Positions 36,408-45,988 of a stretch of 64,000 nucleotides of DNA are shown piece after piece. The position numbers and the translations under genes were made by a program. Under the pieces are notes generated by a model, which worked only from the letters and a program-made list of their open reading frames with translations, did not search any database and was not told where the DNA came from. The stretch is taken from the NCBI RefSeq assembly GCF_033597815.2, contig NZ_CP166245.1:2852001-2916000 (forward strand), written 5' to 3'. The stretch's first letter is position 1. Each line of letters opens with the position of its first letter. This DNA is from Staphylococcus sp. KG4-3. Lineage in GTDB: Bacteria > Bacillota > Bacilli > Staphylococcales > Staphylococcaceae.

Positions 36408-38012
36408 ATGGAAATTTCAAAGATAGTTAATGCAAATATTTTAGATATGATAGATAATAAGCCTTATCTTGCTACATTGTATTTAAAAGATGGGTATATT
36501 GATCAAATTATCTCCCAAGATTCAATTATAAAAGATAATGAGGCACTTGATTTAGAAGAAAAATGGATTACACCTGGTTTTATTGACACTCATAGTCATC
36601 CCACAGCATATGGTACTACAAAAACAATGGTAGATTGTTCTGCAAATAAAATTTCTAATATAGATGAATTAATTCAGCAATTCAAAGTACAAAAAGAAAA
36701 TTTATACAAAAAAGGATGGGTTATGGGCTTCGGTTATAATGAAAAATCATTAAAAGAACAAAGACATCCTAATCGCTTTGATTTAGATAAAATTTCAGAA
36801 GATGTTGCTATATGCGTTATGCATTATTCGGGGCACATGGCTACTGTTAATACAAAAGCTTTAGAGTATATGGGAGTTAGTTTGGATGACCCAGATCCTG
36901 AGGGTGGCTACTATGAGCGTGACCAAAATGGCAAAGTTAATGGTGTATTAATTGAAATTCCAGCAACTGCAAAATTACAACATGCTTTACCTGAGGCTAA
37001 ACCAGAAGATACTATCTATACAATGAATTTAGCTGTAGATGACTATGTTAAAAGTGGTATAACTAATACATCTGATTTATTAATTGGTAGTAGGGGATAT
37101 ATAGATTATGAGGGAGTACTTAAATTTTTGGAGTCTCCTCAGAGAATTCGCACACGTTGGATGTTAAGTCATGAATTATTAGAGCAAAATCACAATTTAA
37201 AAAATATTCATGCTAACGAAATTGAAGAAAAGTTAAATAATATAAGTAATGGTATGGGACATTTAGGTGGAGTTAAATGTTTTAGCGATGGCTCTATACA
37301 ATTACAAACTGCATCAATTCGTAATAAATACTTGGATGGCAGTGAAGCGCCTGCACCATTAATGAGTAACAACAAACTGATTGATATATTTAAACATTTT
37401 CAAAAATTAGGATTTAACATCGTGACGCATGCTAATGGTGATTTTGCTGCTAAGTCAGTCATTAACGCTTATAAAGCTACAGCTGATTATAAAAAAACAC
37501 CTTTATTAAATCGTATTGAACATCTACAAACAGTCACACAGGATGATATTAAAGAAATGGCTGAACACAACATTGGTGGTTCTTTCTTTATCAATCATGT
37601 ATATTATTTTGGAGATTTACACCGTGATGTATTTTTAGGTGAAGAGAAAGCACAAAATTTAGATCCATTAAGATGGGCTGAAAATGCAAATATGACATTC
37701 ACAATTCATACAGATGCACCTGTTACACCTATTTCTCCTTTAGAATCAATTCAAATTGCAGTTAATAGGATCACAAAAAACGGGAAAGTTTTAGGTGAAA
37801 ACCAACGTTTAACACGTAGTGAAGCATATAAAAAAATGACTATAGATGCTGCTAAATTGAATAATACGGATGATTACGAAGGAGCTATTAAAAAAGGTAA
37901 CGTAGCTGACTTTGTAATATTAAACAAAAACCCACTGGACACCAACGTAGTATTGAATGATGATTTAATTGAAATGACTATATGCAACAGTGAAGTTGTG
38001 CATTCTATTTAA
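36408..38012 (+). CDS. YtcJ-like amidohydrolase
   Basis: A 534-residue metal-dependent hydrolase of the amidohydrolase superfamily (Amidohydro_3, YtcJ group). The metal-binding HxH-type site is DTHSHP; later ligands lie in HANGD and HLQTVT, and the Asp in HTDAPVTP. The C-terminal beta-sandwich includes KKGNVADFVILNKNP. Ribosome site AGGAGG is well placed. Family members hydrolyse N-acyl or formyl amides and imides of varied structure; the substrate here is unknown. It is 229 bp downstream of the MarR gene. Confidence 0.88.
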   Translation: MEISKIVNANILDMIDNKPYLATLYLKDGYIDQIISQDSIIKDNEALDLEEKWITPGFIDTHSHPTAYGTTKTMVDCSANKISNIDELIQQFKVQKENLYKKGWVMGFGYNEKSLKEQRHPNRFDLDKISEDVAICVMHYSGHMATVNTKALEYMGVSLDDPDPEGGYYERDQNGKVNGVLIEIPATAKLQHALPEAKPEDTIYTMNLAVDDYVKSGITNTSDLLIGSRGYIDYEGVLKFLESPQRIRTRWMLSHELLEQNHNLKNIHANEIEEKLNNISNGMGHLGGVKCFSDGSIQLQTASIRNKYLDGSEAPAPLMSNNKLIDIFKHFQKLGFNIVTHANGDFAAKSVINAYKATADYKKTPLLNRIEHLQTVTQDDIKEMAEHNIGGSFFINHVYYFGDLHRDVFLGEEKAQNLDPLRWAENANMTFTIHTDAPVTPISPLESIQIAVNRITKNGKVLGENQRLTRSEAYKKMTIDAAKLNNTDDYEGAIKKGNVADFVILNKNPLDTNVVLNDDLIEMTICNSEVVHSI

Positions 38013-38080
38013 CATATATTCACTTAAGGAAATTACGATACGAATACATTCACAAATTGTAAAATAATGTAGTTGCTTTT

Positions 38081-38108
38081 CTCTCAGGGGCCAATTTGCC
38101 CCTGAGAG
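38081..38108. repeat. GC-rich perfect hairpin 1
   Basis: CTCTCAGGGGC and its exact complement flank a six-base loop. The arms are strikingly GC-rich for this genome. No U-tract follows on either strand, so it is not a classical terminator. Its right arm overlaps a GAGAGGAG ribosome-site-like sequence before ATG 38121. Confidence 0.7.
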
Positions 38109-38369
38109 GAGATATTATCTATGTTGAAAATCCTTGCTCACATGACGCCGATTATATTATTGCGACATGTACGTATTGACTATACAAGTATAATGAAAAA
38201 GACGATTAGCCACACCTACGAAATTCCCCTCACTACTAGCAATAGTGAGGGGTTAGTGCGTTTATGTTAGTTCCTTGATAAATGTTCTATAACTTCCTAA
38301 CATAGTAAAACATAAAAACGTTTAATTAATATAAAAATAAAGTTTGATCATTTAATTACGGTACACTCA
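38109..38369. other. convergent intergenic stretch
   Basis: Between the amidohydrolase and the minus-strand SDR. It contains a 49-codon frame from ATG 38121 with a fair ribosome site but no recognisable product, plus hairpin 2. I do not annotate the short frame as a gene. Confidence 0.4.
38226..38252. repeat. GC-rich perfect hairpin 2
   Basis: CCCCTCACT pairs with AGTGAGGGG around a nine-base loop. Again no T-run follows. It lies 118 bp beyond hairpin 1 between two converging genes. Function not known; a structured element or remnant of a mobile-element end is possible. Confidence 0.65.
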
Positions 38370-39047
38370 TTAGGAAATATCAGATTGTTTAAGACCTTTT
38401 GGAAAGGTCTCTTCAAACTTTTCTTTTTGACTATATAAATTATACCAAGCCTCCGCAATCAAATTTGGGTCTCCTACTGTTCCAGGTTCTATCACTGTTC
38501 CTATTGAAAGATGTTTGATAAATATGCCTTTATCTTCCAGCTGAGAGTAGAGGTTTTCAGCATAATTACGTAAGCCAGCGCCTATAATCCCAGCGTTTCC
38601 AGCAAAAGGTAAAGGGAATATTGTAGATACACCTGTTGTAAATAGAATTGCCCCCTCTCCTTTATTTATCATATCTGGTAAAACTTCGTTAACTAACTGA
38701 ATTGATGGGAATAAATAAGTTTTTAACATTTCTGATACACTATCTGGTGTAGTTTCTAATATATTTGTGAATTTATCTTCTTTGGCGTGAGGGCTAAACT
38801 CTATGACATCAATTGAACCAAACTCAATTTTAATTGTTTGGATAGATTTTTTTAATTCTTCCAAGTCTGTGATATCTGCTATATAAGTTTTTGTCTCGAT
38901 GTTTAAATTACTCAGGTTTTCTTGAATAACTTTTAATTTCTCAACATTTCGAGAAATAGTTGCTACTCTAAATCCTTCAGCACCAAATTTTTTAGCTATA
39001 GATAGTCCTAAACCAGTACCTGCGCCTACAATGACTAATGTTTTCAT
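38370..39047 (-). CDS. atypical short-chain dehydrogenase-like protein
   Basis: A 225-residue Rossmann protein with GAGTGLGLSIAKKFG as cofactor loop and RNVEKL after strand 2, which suggests NADP. The expected Tyr-x-x-x-Lys is missing; the region reads AGNAGIIGAGLRNYAENLYS, where catalytic Tyr and Lys cannot be assigned. It may use another mechanism or act as a binding protein. It is divergent from a TetR gene and both promoters carry CAACA/TGTTG dyads, so it is probably that regulator's target. Confidence 0.8.
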   Translation of the reverse strand: MKTLVIVGAGTGLGLSIAKKFGAEGFRVATISRNVEKLKVIQENLSNLNIETKTYIADITDLEELKKSIQTIKIEFGSIDVIEFSPHAKEDKFTNILETTPDSVSEMLKTYLFPSIQLVNEVLPDMINKGEGAILFTTGVSTIFPLPFAGNAGIIGAGLRNYAENLYSQLEDKGIFIKHLSIGTVIEPGTVGDPNLIAEAWYNLYSQKEKFEETFPKGLKQSDIS

Positions 39048-39080
39048 TTTAAGTAGCTCCTTGTCTATGATATATTAAAA

Positions 39081-39093
39081 CAACAAAGTGTTG
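39081..39093. promoter_or_regulatory. dyad near the SDR promoter, probable TetR site
   Basis: CAACA-AAG-TGTTG repeats the arms of the palindrome at 39152-39167. It lies 34 bp upstream of the SDR start. Confidence 0.5.
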
Positions 39094-39151
39094 CTTTAAG
39101 TAAAATATACAATTAATAAAGTGATATAACAATCAACAAACCATGCTTGAA

Positions 39152-39167
39152 TGTTGCTATAGCAACA
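39152..39167. promoter_or_regulatory. perfect 16-bp palindrome, probable TetR operator
   Basis: TGTTGCTATAGCAACA is a perfect palindrome 31 bp upstream of the TetR start. Paired with the related dyad at 39081-39093 it suggests one repressor controlling both divergent genes. Confidence 0.65.
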
Positions 39168-39198
39168 ATAACTTTAAATTGTTGAGGAGATGATTCAA

Positions 39199-39753
39199 AT
39201 GGCAGAAAAAGTAAAAAATTTGAGAGTGACACATACGAAACAATCATTGATTAACGCCTTTTTTAGTTTAGTAGATAAAAAAGATTTTGAGAAAATAACA
39301 ATAGCAGATATCACAAAAGGGGCTAAAGTAAATAGAGCAACATTTTATGCCCATTTTGAAGATAAATATGACTTAATCGACTATGTTATGGAAGATTTTG
39401 CTACAGTTTCTATTGAGAACTATGTTTCGGAAACTATGATTTTTAATCAAGAAAATATAAGTCAACTCATTTTAGCAGTTCACGATTTTTATAAAGAACC
39501 TAATATTGAATGCAGAAGTAGCTATGCTGGGTTAGCATTACCTCAAATGAAAGAAAAAATACTAAGCGAGTTGAATAATGTTTTAACAAAAAGTTTGAAA
39601 GGTGTTTATGAAGATAACGAAAAAGAAATATTTGTGCCTATTTTTTCACAAATGGTTCATGAAGCCGCATTACAGTTAGCTGATAGTAATGGCACGATAG
39701 AGAAGGAAGCATTAGCTAAGAAAATTGCATTATTTATAGTTGGAAGAGCTTAA
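39199..39753 (+). CDS. TetR-family regulator
   Basis: A 184-residue TetR/AcrR protein. ATG 39199 is preferred to ATG 39190 because GAGGAG ends at 39189. The HTH (FEKITIADITKGAKVNRATFYAHFEDKYDL) is clear. The C-terminal half matches the TetR_C_7-like helical region of small Gram-positive members. It likely represses itself and the divergent SDR through the TGTTGCTATAGCAACA palindrome. Confidence 0.9.
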   Translation: MAEKVKNLRVTHTKQSLINAFFSLVDKKDFEKITIADITKGAKVNRATFYAHFEDKYDLIDYVMEDFATVSIENYVSETMIFNQENISQLILAVHDFYKEPNIECRSSYAGLALPQMKEKILSELNNVLTKSLKGVYEDNEKEIFVPIFSQMVHEAALQLADSNGTIEKEALAKKIALFIVGRA

Positions 39754-39775
39754 TTTTTTAATTATAGAAAATATA

Positions 39776-39860
39776 TTATTTTAGTAACCTATACACAGTT
39801 GGTCTATTTACTCCAGTTTGTTTAGCAATTTCTTCTACTGTAAGTTTTGTTTGTTCCATA
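39776..39860 (-). pseudogene. C-terminal HTH scrap of a serine resolvase
   Basis: A 27-residue frame (KLTVEEIAKQTGVNRPTVYRLLK) is the typical C-terminal HTH of Tn552/Sin-type resolvases. No catalytic domain is found upstream. It suggests a past recombinase gene, possibly of a plasmid or transposon, at this edge of the copper genes. Confidence 0.55.
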
Positions 39861-40091
39861 GTAAATTATTTTCTTCTACCTTATGGTTACGTAATGAATG
39901 CGATCGTCTATAGACATAAATAACTAAAGAACCTCTTAATTTATAGTTAAGAGGTTCTGTGTCAAAAATGAAAAATATTACATTGTTGATTAAATTAATT
40001 TATAGGTATAAAAATAGGTTATTTTATTTTCAATCATCTATTTTCAAAAAGTATATTCTTAAACATTTAATTATAGATGTTAATATTATAT
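39861..40091. other. spacer with a hairpin downstream of copL
   Basis: No coding frame. It includes a perfect 12-bp hairpin AGAACCTCTTAA/TTAAGAGGTTCT (39928-39939 with 39947-39958), which could end the cop transcript on the minus strand, though the following T-run is weak. Confidence 0.5.
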
Positions 40092-40637
40092 TTAACGAGG
40101 TTTTAGTTCATCACCTATCATCCATTTATGATTTTTAACCATCTTATTATTTTTTGTCGATTTATAATCTAACATGTAGACAGTTGTGTTTTTTACATCA
40201 TCTATTTTAGCTTGTTCACCTTTCATACCATCCATATGATCAGCTTCTAATTTAACTGTATCGCCTTTTTCGAACCCTTTTTCAGGAGCATCTTTAATTT
40301 CTTCATTTACGACCCATTTATGATTATTTATTTTTTCATCCCCATTTGTAGGTTTATAACTGACAACATAAGCATGCGTTTTGTAGGCACCTTTAACTGT
40401 AGCTTCTGCGCTTTTCATGCCTGGCATATGAGCTGTTGTTATAGTCACTTTATCTCCTGGTTTAAACTTCCCTTTCTTAGTTGATGTCATATCCTCTAGA
40501 GCTTTACTTTCACTATTATGATTCATGTGGTTTTCATGTTTTTGGTCTTTAGATTCTTCGTTTTGTTCCTTGCTATTTGAGCAAGCAGATAATACTAAAA
40601 TTGATGCTAATATAAGAAAAGTCGCTTTTTTAATCAT
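40092..40637 (-). CDS. copL: CopL-like copper-associated surface lipoprotein (DUF1541 repeats)
   Basis: A 181-residue lipoprotein with lipobox LSAC (Cys about 19), a His/charged linker (HENHMNHNSES) and two DUF1541 (YdhK) repeats. Each repeat carries AHMPGMK or DHMDGMK, VVSYKP or MLDYKS, and NHKWVV or NHKWMI. It lies 18 bases after copB. The copB-copL pair of USA300-type S. aureus has the same order, and CopL there binds copper at the cell surface and protects the cell. The His and Met content fits that role. Confidence 0.88.
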   Translation of the reverse strand: MIKKATFLILASILVLSACSNSKEQNEESKDQKHENHMNHNSESKALEDMTSTKKGKFKPGDKVTITTAHMPGMKSAEATVKGAYKTHAYVVSYKPTNGDEKINNHKWVVNEEIKDAPEKGFEKGDTVKLEADHMDGMKGEQAKIDDVKNTTVYMLDYKSTKNNKMVKNHKWMIGDELKPR

Positions 40638-40655
40638 GATAAAAACTCCTATCTA

Positions 40656-42677
40656 CTATTTTAATTTCAGCGTGAAGGCGTTAATTGCAACGATAACTGT
40701 ACTTAGTGACATTAACACTGCTCCTACAGCTGGAGAGAGAATTAAACCTATAAAAGCCAAAATACCAGCGGCTAAGGGTACAGCTATAATATTATATCCT
40801 GCGCCCCACCATAAATTTTGAATCATCTTTCTCATGGTGTTTTTTGAAAGCTTCAAGAAATGGATAATATCAGATGGATTGCTTTTAACAAGAATAATAT
40901 CACCTGACTCAACGGCAACATCTGTACCTGCACCAATTGCTATACCAATGTCAGCTCTTATAAGACTAGGAGCATCATTGATACCATCACCAATCATCAT
41001 TACTTTCTTACCATTACTTTGATAATCTTTAATGATACTCTCTTTATCTTCTGGCATTAATTGTGCATGTACATCATTGATACCTAATTCTTTGGCAACA
41101 ACATGTGCTACTTCTTTATTATCGCCTGTTAGCATCACTGGTGTGATATTTCTGGATAATAAATCATCTACCATCTGTTTAGAACTTACTTTAATTTTAT
41201 CTCCTTGCGCGATGATACCAATAACTTGTTGTTCGTCAATTAAATAACTAATGGAATTACCTTGTTGAGCTAATGTTGTAAACAAGTTTTTGTCATAATC
41301 AAATTCATATTTATCAAGATAAGAAACATTTGTAATTTTGTACTTTTTATTATCAACTATGCCCTCTAACCCTACACCTGAAATATTATTCACATCCTGA
41401 GGTTCAACGTATGAAATGTTTTTCTCTGTCGCAAAGTCTACAATACCTATTGCTAACGGGTGATTAGATTGGCTTTCTAATGATGCAAACAGACTTATTA
41501 CTGCATCGTCACTTAAGTCAGCTTGCAAACTTTCAAAATGATTAACTGAAAAAATTCCTTCTGTAAGTGTACCGGTTTTATCCATCATTACATAGTCTAT
41601 ATATTGTGCTAGTTCTACAACCTCTCTATTTTTAATGATTAAACCGTTATGGGCAGCTATCGTAGTAGAACGAGCAGTTACTAAAGGTATTGCCAAACCT
41701 AATGCATGGGGACAAGCAATTACTAATACAGTTACTAGGCGTTCTAATGCGAAATCAATATTATTTTGAATAAACATCCACGCGATAAATGCAATCAGAC
41801 CAATACTTACCGCAAAATAGAACAAATAACCAGCTACTTTATCTGATAATAACTCAGCTTTTGATTTATCATTTTGCGCTTGATTAACAAGCTCCATCAC
41901 TTGGGAAAGGTAACCCTCTTCACCTACAGCTGTAACTTCAACCTGTATAGTTCCTGATCCATTAATAGAACCACCAATAACATAGTCATCGGGGGTTTTT
42001 TGTATTTTTTTAGATTCCCCTGTGACTAATGATTCATCTACAAATGTTTGACCTTGAACGATAATTCCATCTGAAGGAAAACTTTCTCCACCTCTCACTT
42101 CAACGATATCACCAATGATGATGTCTGATATTTTAATTTCTACACGTTGACCATTATCCGTTATTTTAAAAGCACTATTAGGTAAAAGCTCTGCCATTTT
42201 CTTCAATGTATCTCCAGCATTTCCTACCGCATTCATTTCAACCCAATGACCTAATAACATAATTAAAATTAATGTAGCTAATTCCCAGAAAAAGTCCATT
42301 GTATGATCTGGTGTACTACTAATATTATTCATATAAAAAGCATACAAGCTATAAATGTAAGCCACCGAAATTCCTAAAGCAACTAGTGTCATCATTCCTG
42401 GTTTTTTAACTTTAAGTTCATCTTTTCCGCCAATTAAGAACGGTTTACCGCCATAAAAGAATAAAATTGTAGCAAGTATTAACACCACCCATTCAGAACC
42501 TGAAAATGTGAATTGAAATGGTAATTTAACTCCCATCATTGGCGATAAAACAATGATAGGTATCGCAAAAATTAATGAGATAAAAAATTTAACTTTAAAC
42601 TCCCCATGATGGTGATGTTCGTGATCACTATGATGGTCAGGGTTGTCATAATGATCATGATATTCATAGTTTGACAA
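40656..42677 (-). CDS. copB: CopB copper-exporting P1B-type ATPase
   Basis: A 673-residue P-type ATPase. The cytoplasmic N-terminus is His-rich ([18 protein letters not shown]) and has no CxxC domain. The ion-path motif is CPH ([10 protein letters not shown]), defining the CopB subgroup, and DKTGTLTEG carries the phosphorylated Asp; GDGIND is also present. It starts at TTG 42677 behind AAGGAGG. It exports copper from the cytoplasm. The promoter spacer is filled by a CsoR-type palindrome, so copper de-repression is expected. Confidence 0.95.
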   Translation of the reverse strand: MSNYEYHDHYDNPDHHSDHEHHHHGEFKVKFFISLIFAIPIIVLSPMMGVKLPFQFTFSGSEWVVLILATILFFYGGKPFLIGGKDELKVKKPGMMTLVALGISVAYIYSLYAFYMNNISSTPDHTMDFFWELATLILIMLLGHWVEMNAVGNAGDTLKKMAELLPNSAFKITDNGQRVEIKISDIIIGDIVEVRGGESFPSDGIIVQGQTFVDESLVTGESKKIQKTPDDYVIGGSINGSGTIQVEVTAVGEEGYLSQVMELVNQAQNDKSKAELLSDKVAGYLFYFAVSIGLIAFIAWMFIQNNIDFALERLVTVLVIACPHALGLAIPLVTARSTTIAAHNGLIIKNREVVELAQYIDYVMMDKTGTLTEGIFSVNHFESLQADLSDDAVISLFASLESQSNHPLAIGIVDFATEKNISYVEPQDVNNISGVGLEGIVDNKKYKITNVSYLDKYEFDYDKNLFTTLAQQGNSISYLIDEQQVIGIIAQGDKIKVSSKQMVDDLLSRNITPVMLTGDNKEVAHVVAKELGINDVHAQLMPEDKESIIKDYQSNGKKVMMIGDGINDAPSLIRADIGIAIGAGTDVAVESGDIILVKSNPSDIIHFLKLSKNTMRKMIQNLWWGAGYNIIAVPLAAGILAFIGLILSPAVGAVLMSLSTVIVAINAFTLKLK

Positions 42678-42717
42678 ATTAAAACCTCCTTAGCTTCATA
42701 CTTTTAATTATCATAAC

Positions 42718-42746
42718 ATTATATACCCATACAGGGTATAATTAAA
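42718..42746 (-). promoter_or_regulatory. copB promoter with CsoR operator in the spacer
   Basis: On the minus strand TTTAAT (42746-42741) and TATAAT (42723-42718) are 17 bases apart. The operator TATACCC-ATACA-GGGTATA (42722-42740) lies almost exactly between them. Such GC-cored palindromes are bound by CsoR, whose gene is not in this window. Confidence 0.75.
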
Positions 42747-43087
42747 GCCTTAAATATAAAAACAATTTCATCTATTCCTCAATCATTTAATAGTCACTTT
42801 TTATTAACATAATCGATGATCAATAGAAAAATACACATATCAAAGTAATTCTGTTGTATTTTTACAATTTTTTAATAAAAATTGTTATTAAACCCATAAT
42901 ACTTAGTTTAAAAATGTTGAATACTTCGAGAGAAAGTAATTTATTCTCAGATGTTAGTGAATTTGATAATTTTTATAAAAAAACACCTCCGAATAAATTC
43001 ATCCTGAAGATGAATTCAACGAAAGCGTCTTTATTTTGCATCCTATATTTGAGACAATTTTAGTAAATAAGGAATATCTTTAATGTT
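42747..43087. other. spacer between copB promoter and the phn operon end
   Basis: AT-rich, no credible gene. A hairpin AATTCATC/GATGAATT (42996-43016) followed on the minus strand by a T7 run (42983-42977) after twelve bases is a possible terminator for phnX. Confidence 0.5.
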
Positions 43088-43876
43088 TTATTCTTTTTTA
43101 TTTAATTCTGCTAATAATAGCGGTAATTCTGTTATATCTTGTAATACGTAATCTGCCCCATTAGCTATGAATTTTTGTTTTGTTTCTTCTATAATTTTAT
43201 TTTTTTCCTCTTTATTCAAATTATTCCACTCATTTTCTCTTAATCCAACAACCGAGCTGCCTTTAATAATACCCACTGCTGTAATACCACTATTAACTGC
43301 TTCTTTGATATCGGATACAGTATCTCCTACTTTTATTACTTCATGAACCGATTGTAATTCGAGTTGGCGCATATTTTCAAAAATCATATATGGATACGGT
43401 CTGCCATATCCCCCCACATCATCAGCTGTTACAATATAGTCAGGTGCATATCCCTTTTCTTTCGCAGCTGAACTCACTATTTTCATCATTTCTCTTGTAT
43501 ATCCTGTTGTAGACCCAATAACATATCCTTTGTCTCTAAGGTCGTCTATGACTTCAGTCACATTAATTATTGGATCAGTAAATGATTTTAGATTCTTCAT
43601 TAATAGCTTTTCAAATTGATTATATAAATTATCTATGTCTTGTTCGTTATGTGATTTTCCGTATTGTTTTTGCCACAATTGTTGTATTCTTGGCATTTCT
43701 AACATAGTTTGAATATGGTCTCTTTTTAACATACCCATTGGTTCACGAGCTTCGTCTATTGTCACTGTTACTTCGGCTTCTTTAAAAATATCTATAAATA
43801 CATTTACAGGTGCAAAACAACCAAAGTCAACTGTAGTACCAGCCCAATCGAATATAATTCCTTTGATTTTAGTCAT
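43088..43876 (-). CDS. phnX: phosphonoacetaldehyde hydrolase
   Basis: A 262-residue HAD-family phosphonatase. The catalytic Asp is in IIFDWAGTTVDFG, and the Schiff-base Lys typical of this enzyme is in GMLKRDHIQTML. It cleaves the C-P bond of phosphonoacetaldehyde to acetaldehyde and phosphate. It is the last gene of the operon, two bases after phnW. Confidence 0.96.
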   Translation of the reverse strand: MTKIKGIIFDWAGTTVDFGCFAPVNVFIDIFKEAEVTVTIDEAREPMGMLKRDHIQTMLEMPRIQQLWQKQYGKSHNEQDIDNLYNQFEKLLMKNLKSFTDPIINVTEVIDDLRDKGYVIGSTTGYTREMMKIVSSAAKEKGYAPDYIVTADDVGGYGRPYPYMIFENMRQLELQSVHEVIKVGDTVSDIKEAVNSGITAVGIIKGSSVVGLRENEWNNLNKEEKNKIIEETKQKFIANGADYVLQDITELPLLLAELNKKE

Positions 43877-43878
43877 AT

Positions 43879-44973
43879 TTATTCCCCTCTCATTATTCGA
43901 TATTGTTTTATTAGTTTAATCATTAATTCAAAGTCATTTCGATGTAAATCACCAATATTACCAATTCTAAACGAAGGTTTATTCATCAATTTACCCGGAT
44001 ATAGTACGAAATTTCGATACTTCATATATTCATAGAAATCTTTAAAATCAAACGACTCATTGGGATATAAAAATGTAGTAATAATTGGTGATTGTACTGT
44101 ATTTTTAACATAAGGTTCAAATCCCATTTTTTTCATTTCATTAATAATATACGTATTGTTACTTTGATAGCGTTGATATCTCTGTACTACGCCACCTTCT
44201 TCTTCTAATTCTCTGATTGCTTGACTAAAAGAAGCAACTACATGTGTAGGTGAAGTAAAACGCCACTTTCCATCTATATTCATATTTTTCCATTGATCAT
44301 AAAGATCTAGGGATATACTCGTCGCATTGCCTTTACATAATTCTAATGATGTTCGTTTTGCAATAACAAATCCAAATCCTGGCACGCCTTGTATGCATTT
44401 ATTAGCACTACTAATTAAGTAATCAATATTTAATTCTTCTACATTGATTGGGACACCGCCAAAGCTACTCATAGCATCTACTATTACTTGCAAGTTTTTT
44501 TGAGTAGCTATTTCACATATTTCTTCGATTGGATTTAAAATCCCTGTTGTTGTTTCACAATGAACAAATGCGATGTGGGTTATTGTTGTGTCATCATCTA
44601 TTATTTGCTTTAATTCATTGATGTTTGGTATAGCATTATATGGTGAATAAACTGAGGTCACCCTTTTATTCATCACTTGTGCCATCTTAATCATTCTTTC
44701 ACCATACGCACCATTACTAATGATAAGTATATGATCATCATTGGATAATGCTGTCTGTAATACACTCTCAACAACGAAACTGCCACTCCCTTGTTGTAAC
44801 ACTGTAGTATACTTATTTGTATCTGCCATTCCTATTGTTAACAATTTTTGACGTATCGACTGCGTTAAATCTTTATAGTCATCGTCCCATGTGCAGCGAT
44901 CTTCTAACATTTGAGCTTTTACTGTTTCCGTTGTCGTCAATGGTCCTGGTGTTAAAAGTTTATATTGTGTCAT
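43879..44973 (-). CDS. phnW: 2-aminoethylphosphonate-pyruvate transaminase
   Basis: A 364-residue PLP enzyme of fold type I. ATG 44973 follows AAGGAGG. The PLP Lys is in SSANKCIQGVPGFGF, and the N-terminus LLTPGPLTTTETVK is characteristic of PhnW. It transfers the amino group of 2-aminoethylphosphonate to pyruvate, giving phosphonoacetaldehyde for PhnX and alanine. It is directly upstream of phnX. Confidence 0.96.
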   Translation of the reverse strand: MTQYKLLTPGPLTTTETVKAQMLEDRCTWDDDYKDLTQSIRQKLLTIGMADTNKYTTVLQQGSGSFVVESVLQTALSNDDHILIISNGAYGERMIKMAQVMNKRVTSVYSPYNAIPNINELKQIIDDDTTITHIAFVHCETTTGILNPIEEICEIATQKNLQVIVDAMSSFGGVPINVEELNIDYLISSANKCIQGVPGFGFVIAKRTSLELCKGNATSISLDLYDQWKNMNIDGKWRFTSPTHVVASFSQAIRELEEEGGVVQRYQRYQSNNTYIINEMKKMGFEPYVKNTVQSPIITTFLYPNESFDFKDFYEYMKYRNFVLYPGKLMNKPSFRIGNIGDLHRNDFELMIKLIKQYRIMRGE

Positions 44974-44986
44974 AATCAACGCCTCC

Positions 44987-45988
44987 TTAATTATTTTCTA
45001 CTTGTTTTTTAGCATCGTTAAAAATATCTTGATGTTTTTCTAATAATTCTACCGTTAAACGTTCATTCCATTTTTTAGGATGCTTCGGTTTATGAGCTTT
45101 CTCTACTTTTTCTCCTTGATACAAAGGCACTGGATATGTTTTCAGTAAATTTTCACGTCCATATTGTTGAATAGTTTGAACCATTTTTTGCGCTTTTTGT
45201 TGTTTCTCTCCTCCTTTTTTCACTACGGCCGCAGCCTCTACTAGTGAATAATTACCTTCTTTAGGATCAATAAAATGTATCGGGTTTCCATTCTGTTCAG
45301 ACTTAACAGCTTGGGCTCTTAACCCAATACCAACAGATACTTCCCCAGATTCTACTTTTTTAAGTGGCCCTGAACCTGAACTTTCTAAATGAGGTCCTGT
45401 ATTTTCAATTAATTTTTTTAAAATTTTGCTTCCTTCTTCTTTACCGTATTGACCTAAAATACTTTGAATTACTAGCCATCCGGTTGAGGACTCCATAATA
45501 TTTGGCATTGCAATTTGATTTTTGTAATGAGGTTGGGTCAAATCTTTTACTGTTTTAGGAATAGGTAATCCTTGTTTTTCTAACGCTTTAGTATTCACAA
45601 ATAAGGAACCCATATTTCCTAATAATGGAGTTATATAATTAGGAAAGGAATCAATAGCCTTTTTCTGTTTTTCTGCTTCCATTGATGCAAACATATTATT
45701 TTTATCTTGTGCACTTTCTAAGTAATAAGAAGATTGTGTAACAATATCTGCTTCAATATTTCTACCTTCTGCAATCATTTTCCCTCCTAATTCAGCAGTA
45801 GAATGGGGCTGAATAATGTACTCTCCTTTATAACCATGTTGGTCTAAAGTTTTTTCCATAGCAGTAATAGCTTCTTCATCTGAATTCGTTGCAATAACAA
45901 CTTTATTGGTAGATGAACCAAGACCAAAATACGAAAAGTATAATAGTGTCAAGCATAGTAACAAACCAAAAGCTAGTTTCAATTTCAT
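44987..45988 (-). CDS. 2-aminoethylphosphonate ABC transporter substrate-binding protein
   Basis: A 333-residue extracellular binding protein of the iron/spermidine-type cluster. The N-terminal hydrophobic segment (about residues 3-24) has no lipobox Cys, so it is held by a membrane anchor or secreted. The binding domain begins VVIATNSDEEAI. It fits the PhnS family found in phnSTUV systems. It lies between the permease and phnW genes. Confidence 0.88.
   Translation of the reverse strand: MKLKLAFGLLLCLTLLYFSYFGLGSSTNKVVIATNSDEEAITAMEKTLDQHGYKGEYIIQPHSTAELGGKMIAEGRNIEADIVTQSSYYLESAQDKNNMFASMEAEKQKKAIDSFPNYITPLLGNMGSLFVNTKALEKQGLPIPKTVKDLTQPHYKNQIAMPNIMESSTGWLVIQSILGQYGKEEGSKILKKLIENTGPHLESSGSGPLKKVESGEVSVGIGLRAQAVKSEQNGNPIHFIDPKEGNYSLVEAAAVVKKGGEKQQKAQKMVQTIQQYGRENLLKTYPVPLYQGEKVEKAHKPKHPKKWNERLTVELLEKHQDIFNDAKKQVENN

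Noticed and set aside
38121..38270. 49-codon frame with a fair ribosome site
   Set aside because: No recognisable protein features, and it contains a perfect hairpin in its coding part; kept only as an observation.
42854..43063. 69-codon plus-strand frame
   Set aside because: Low-complexity AT-rich translation with no ribosome site, overlapping the likely phn terminator.
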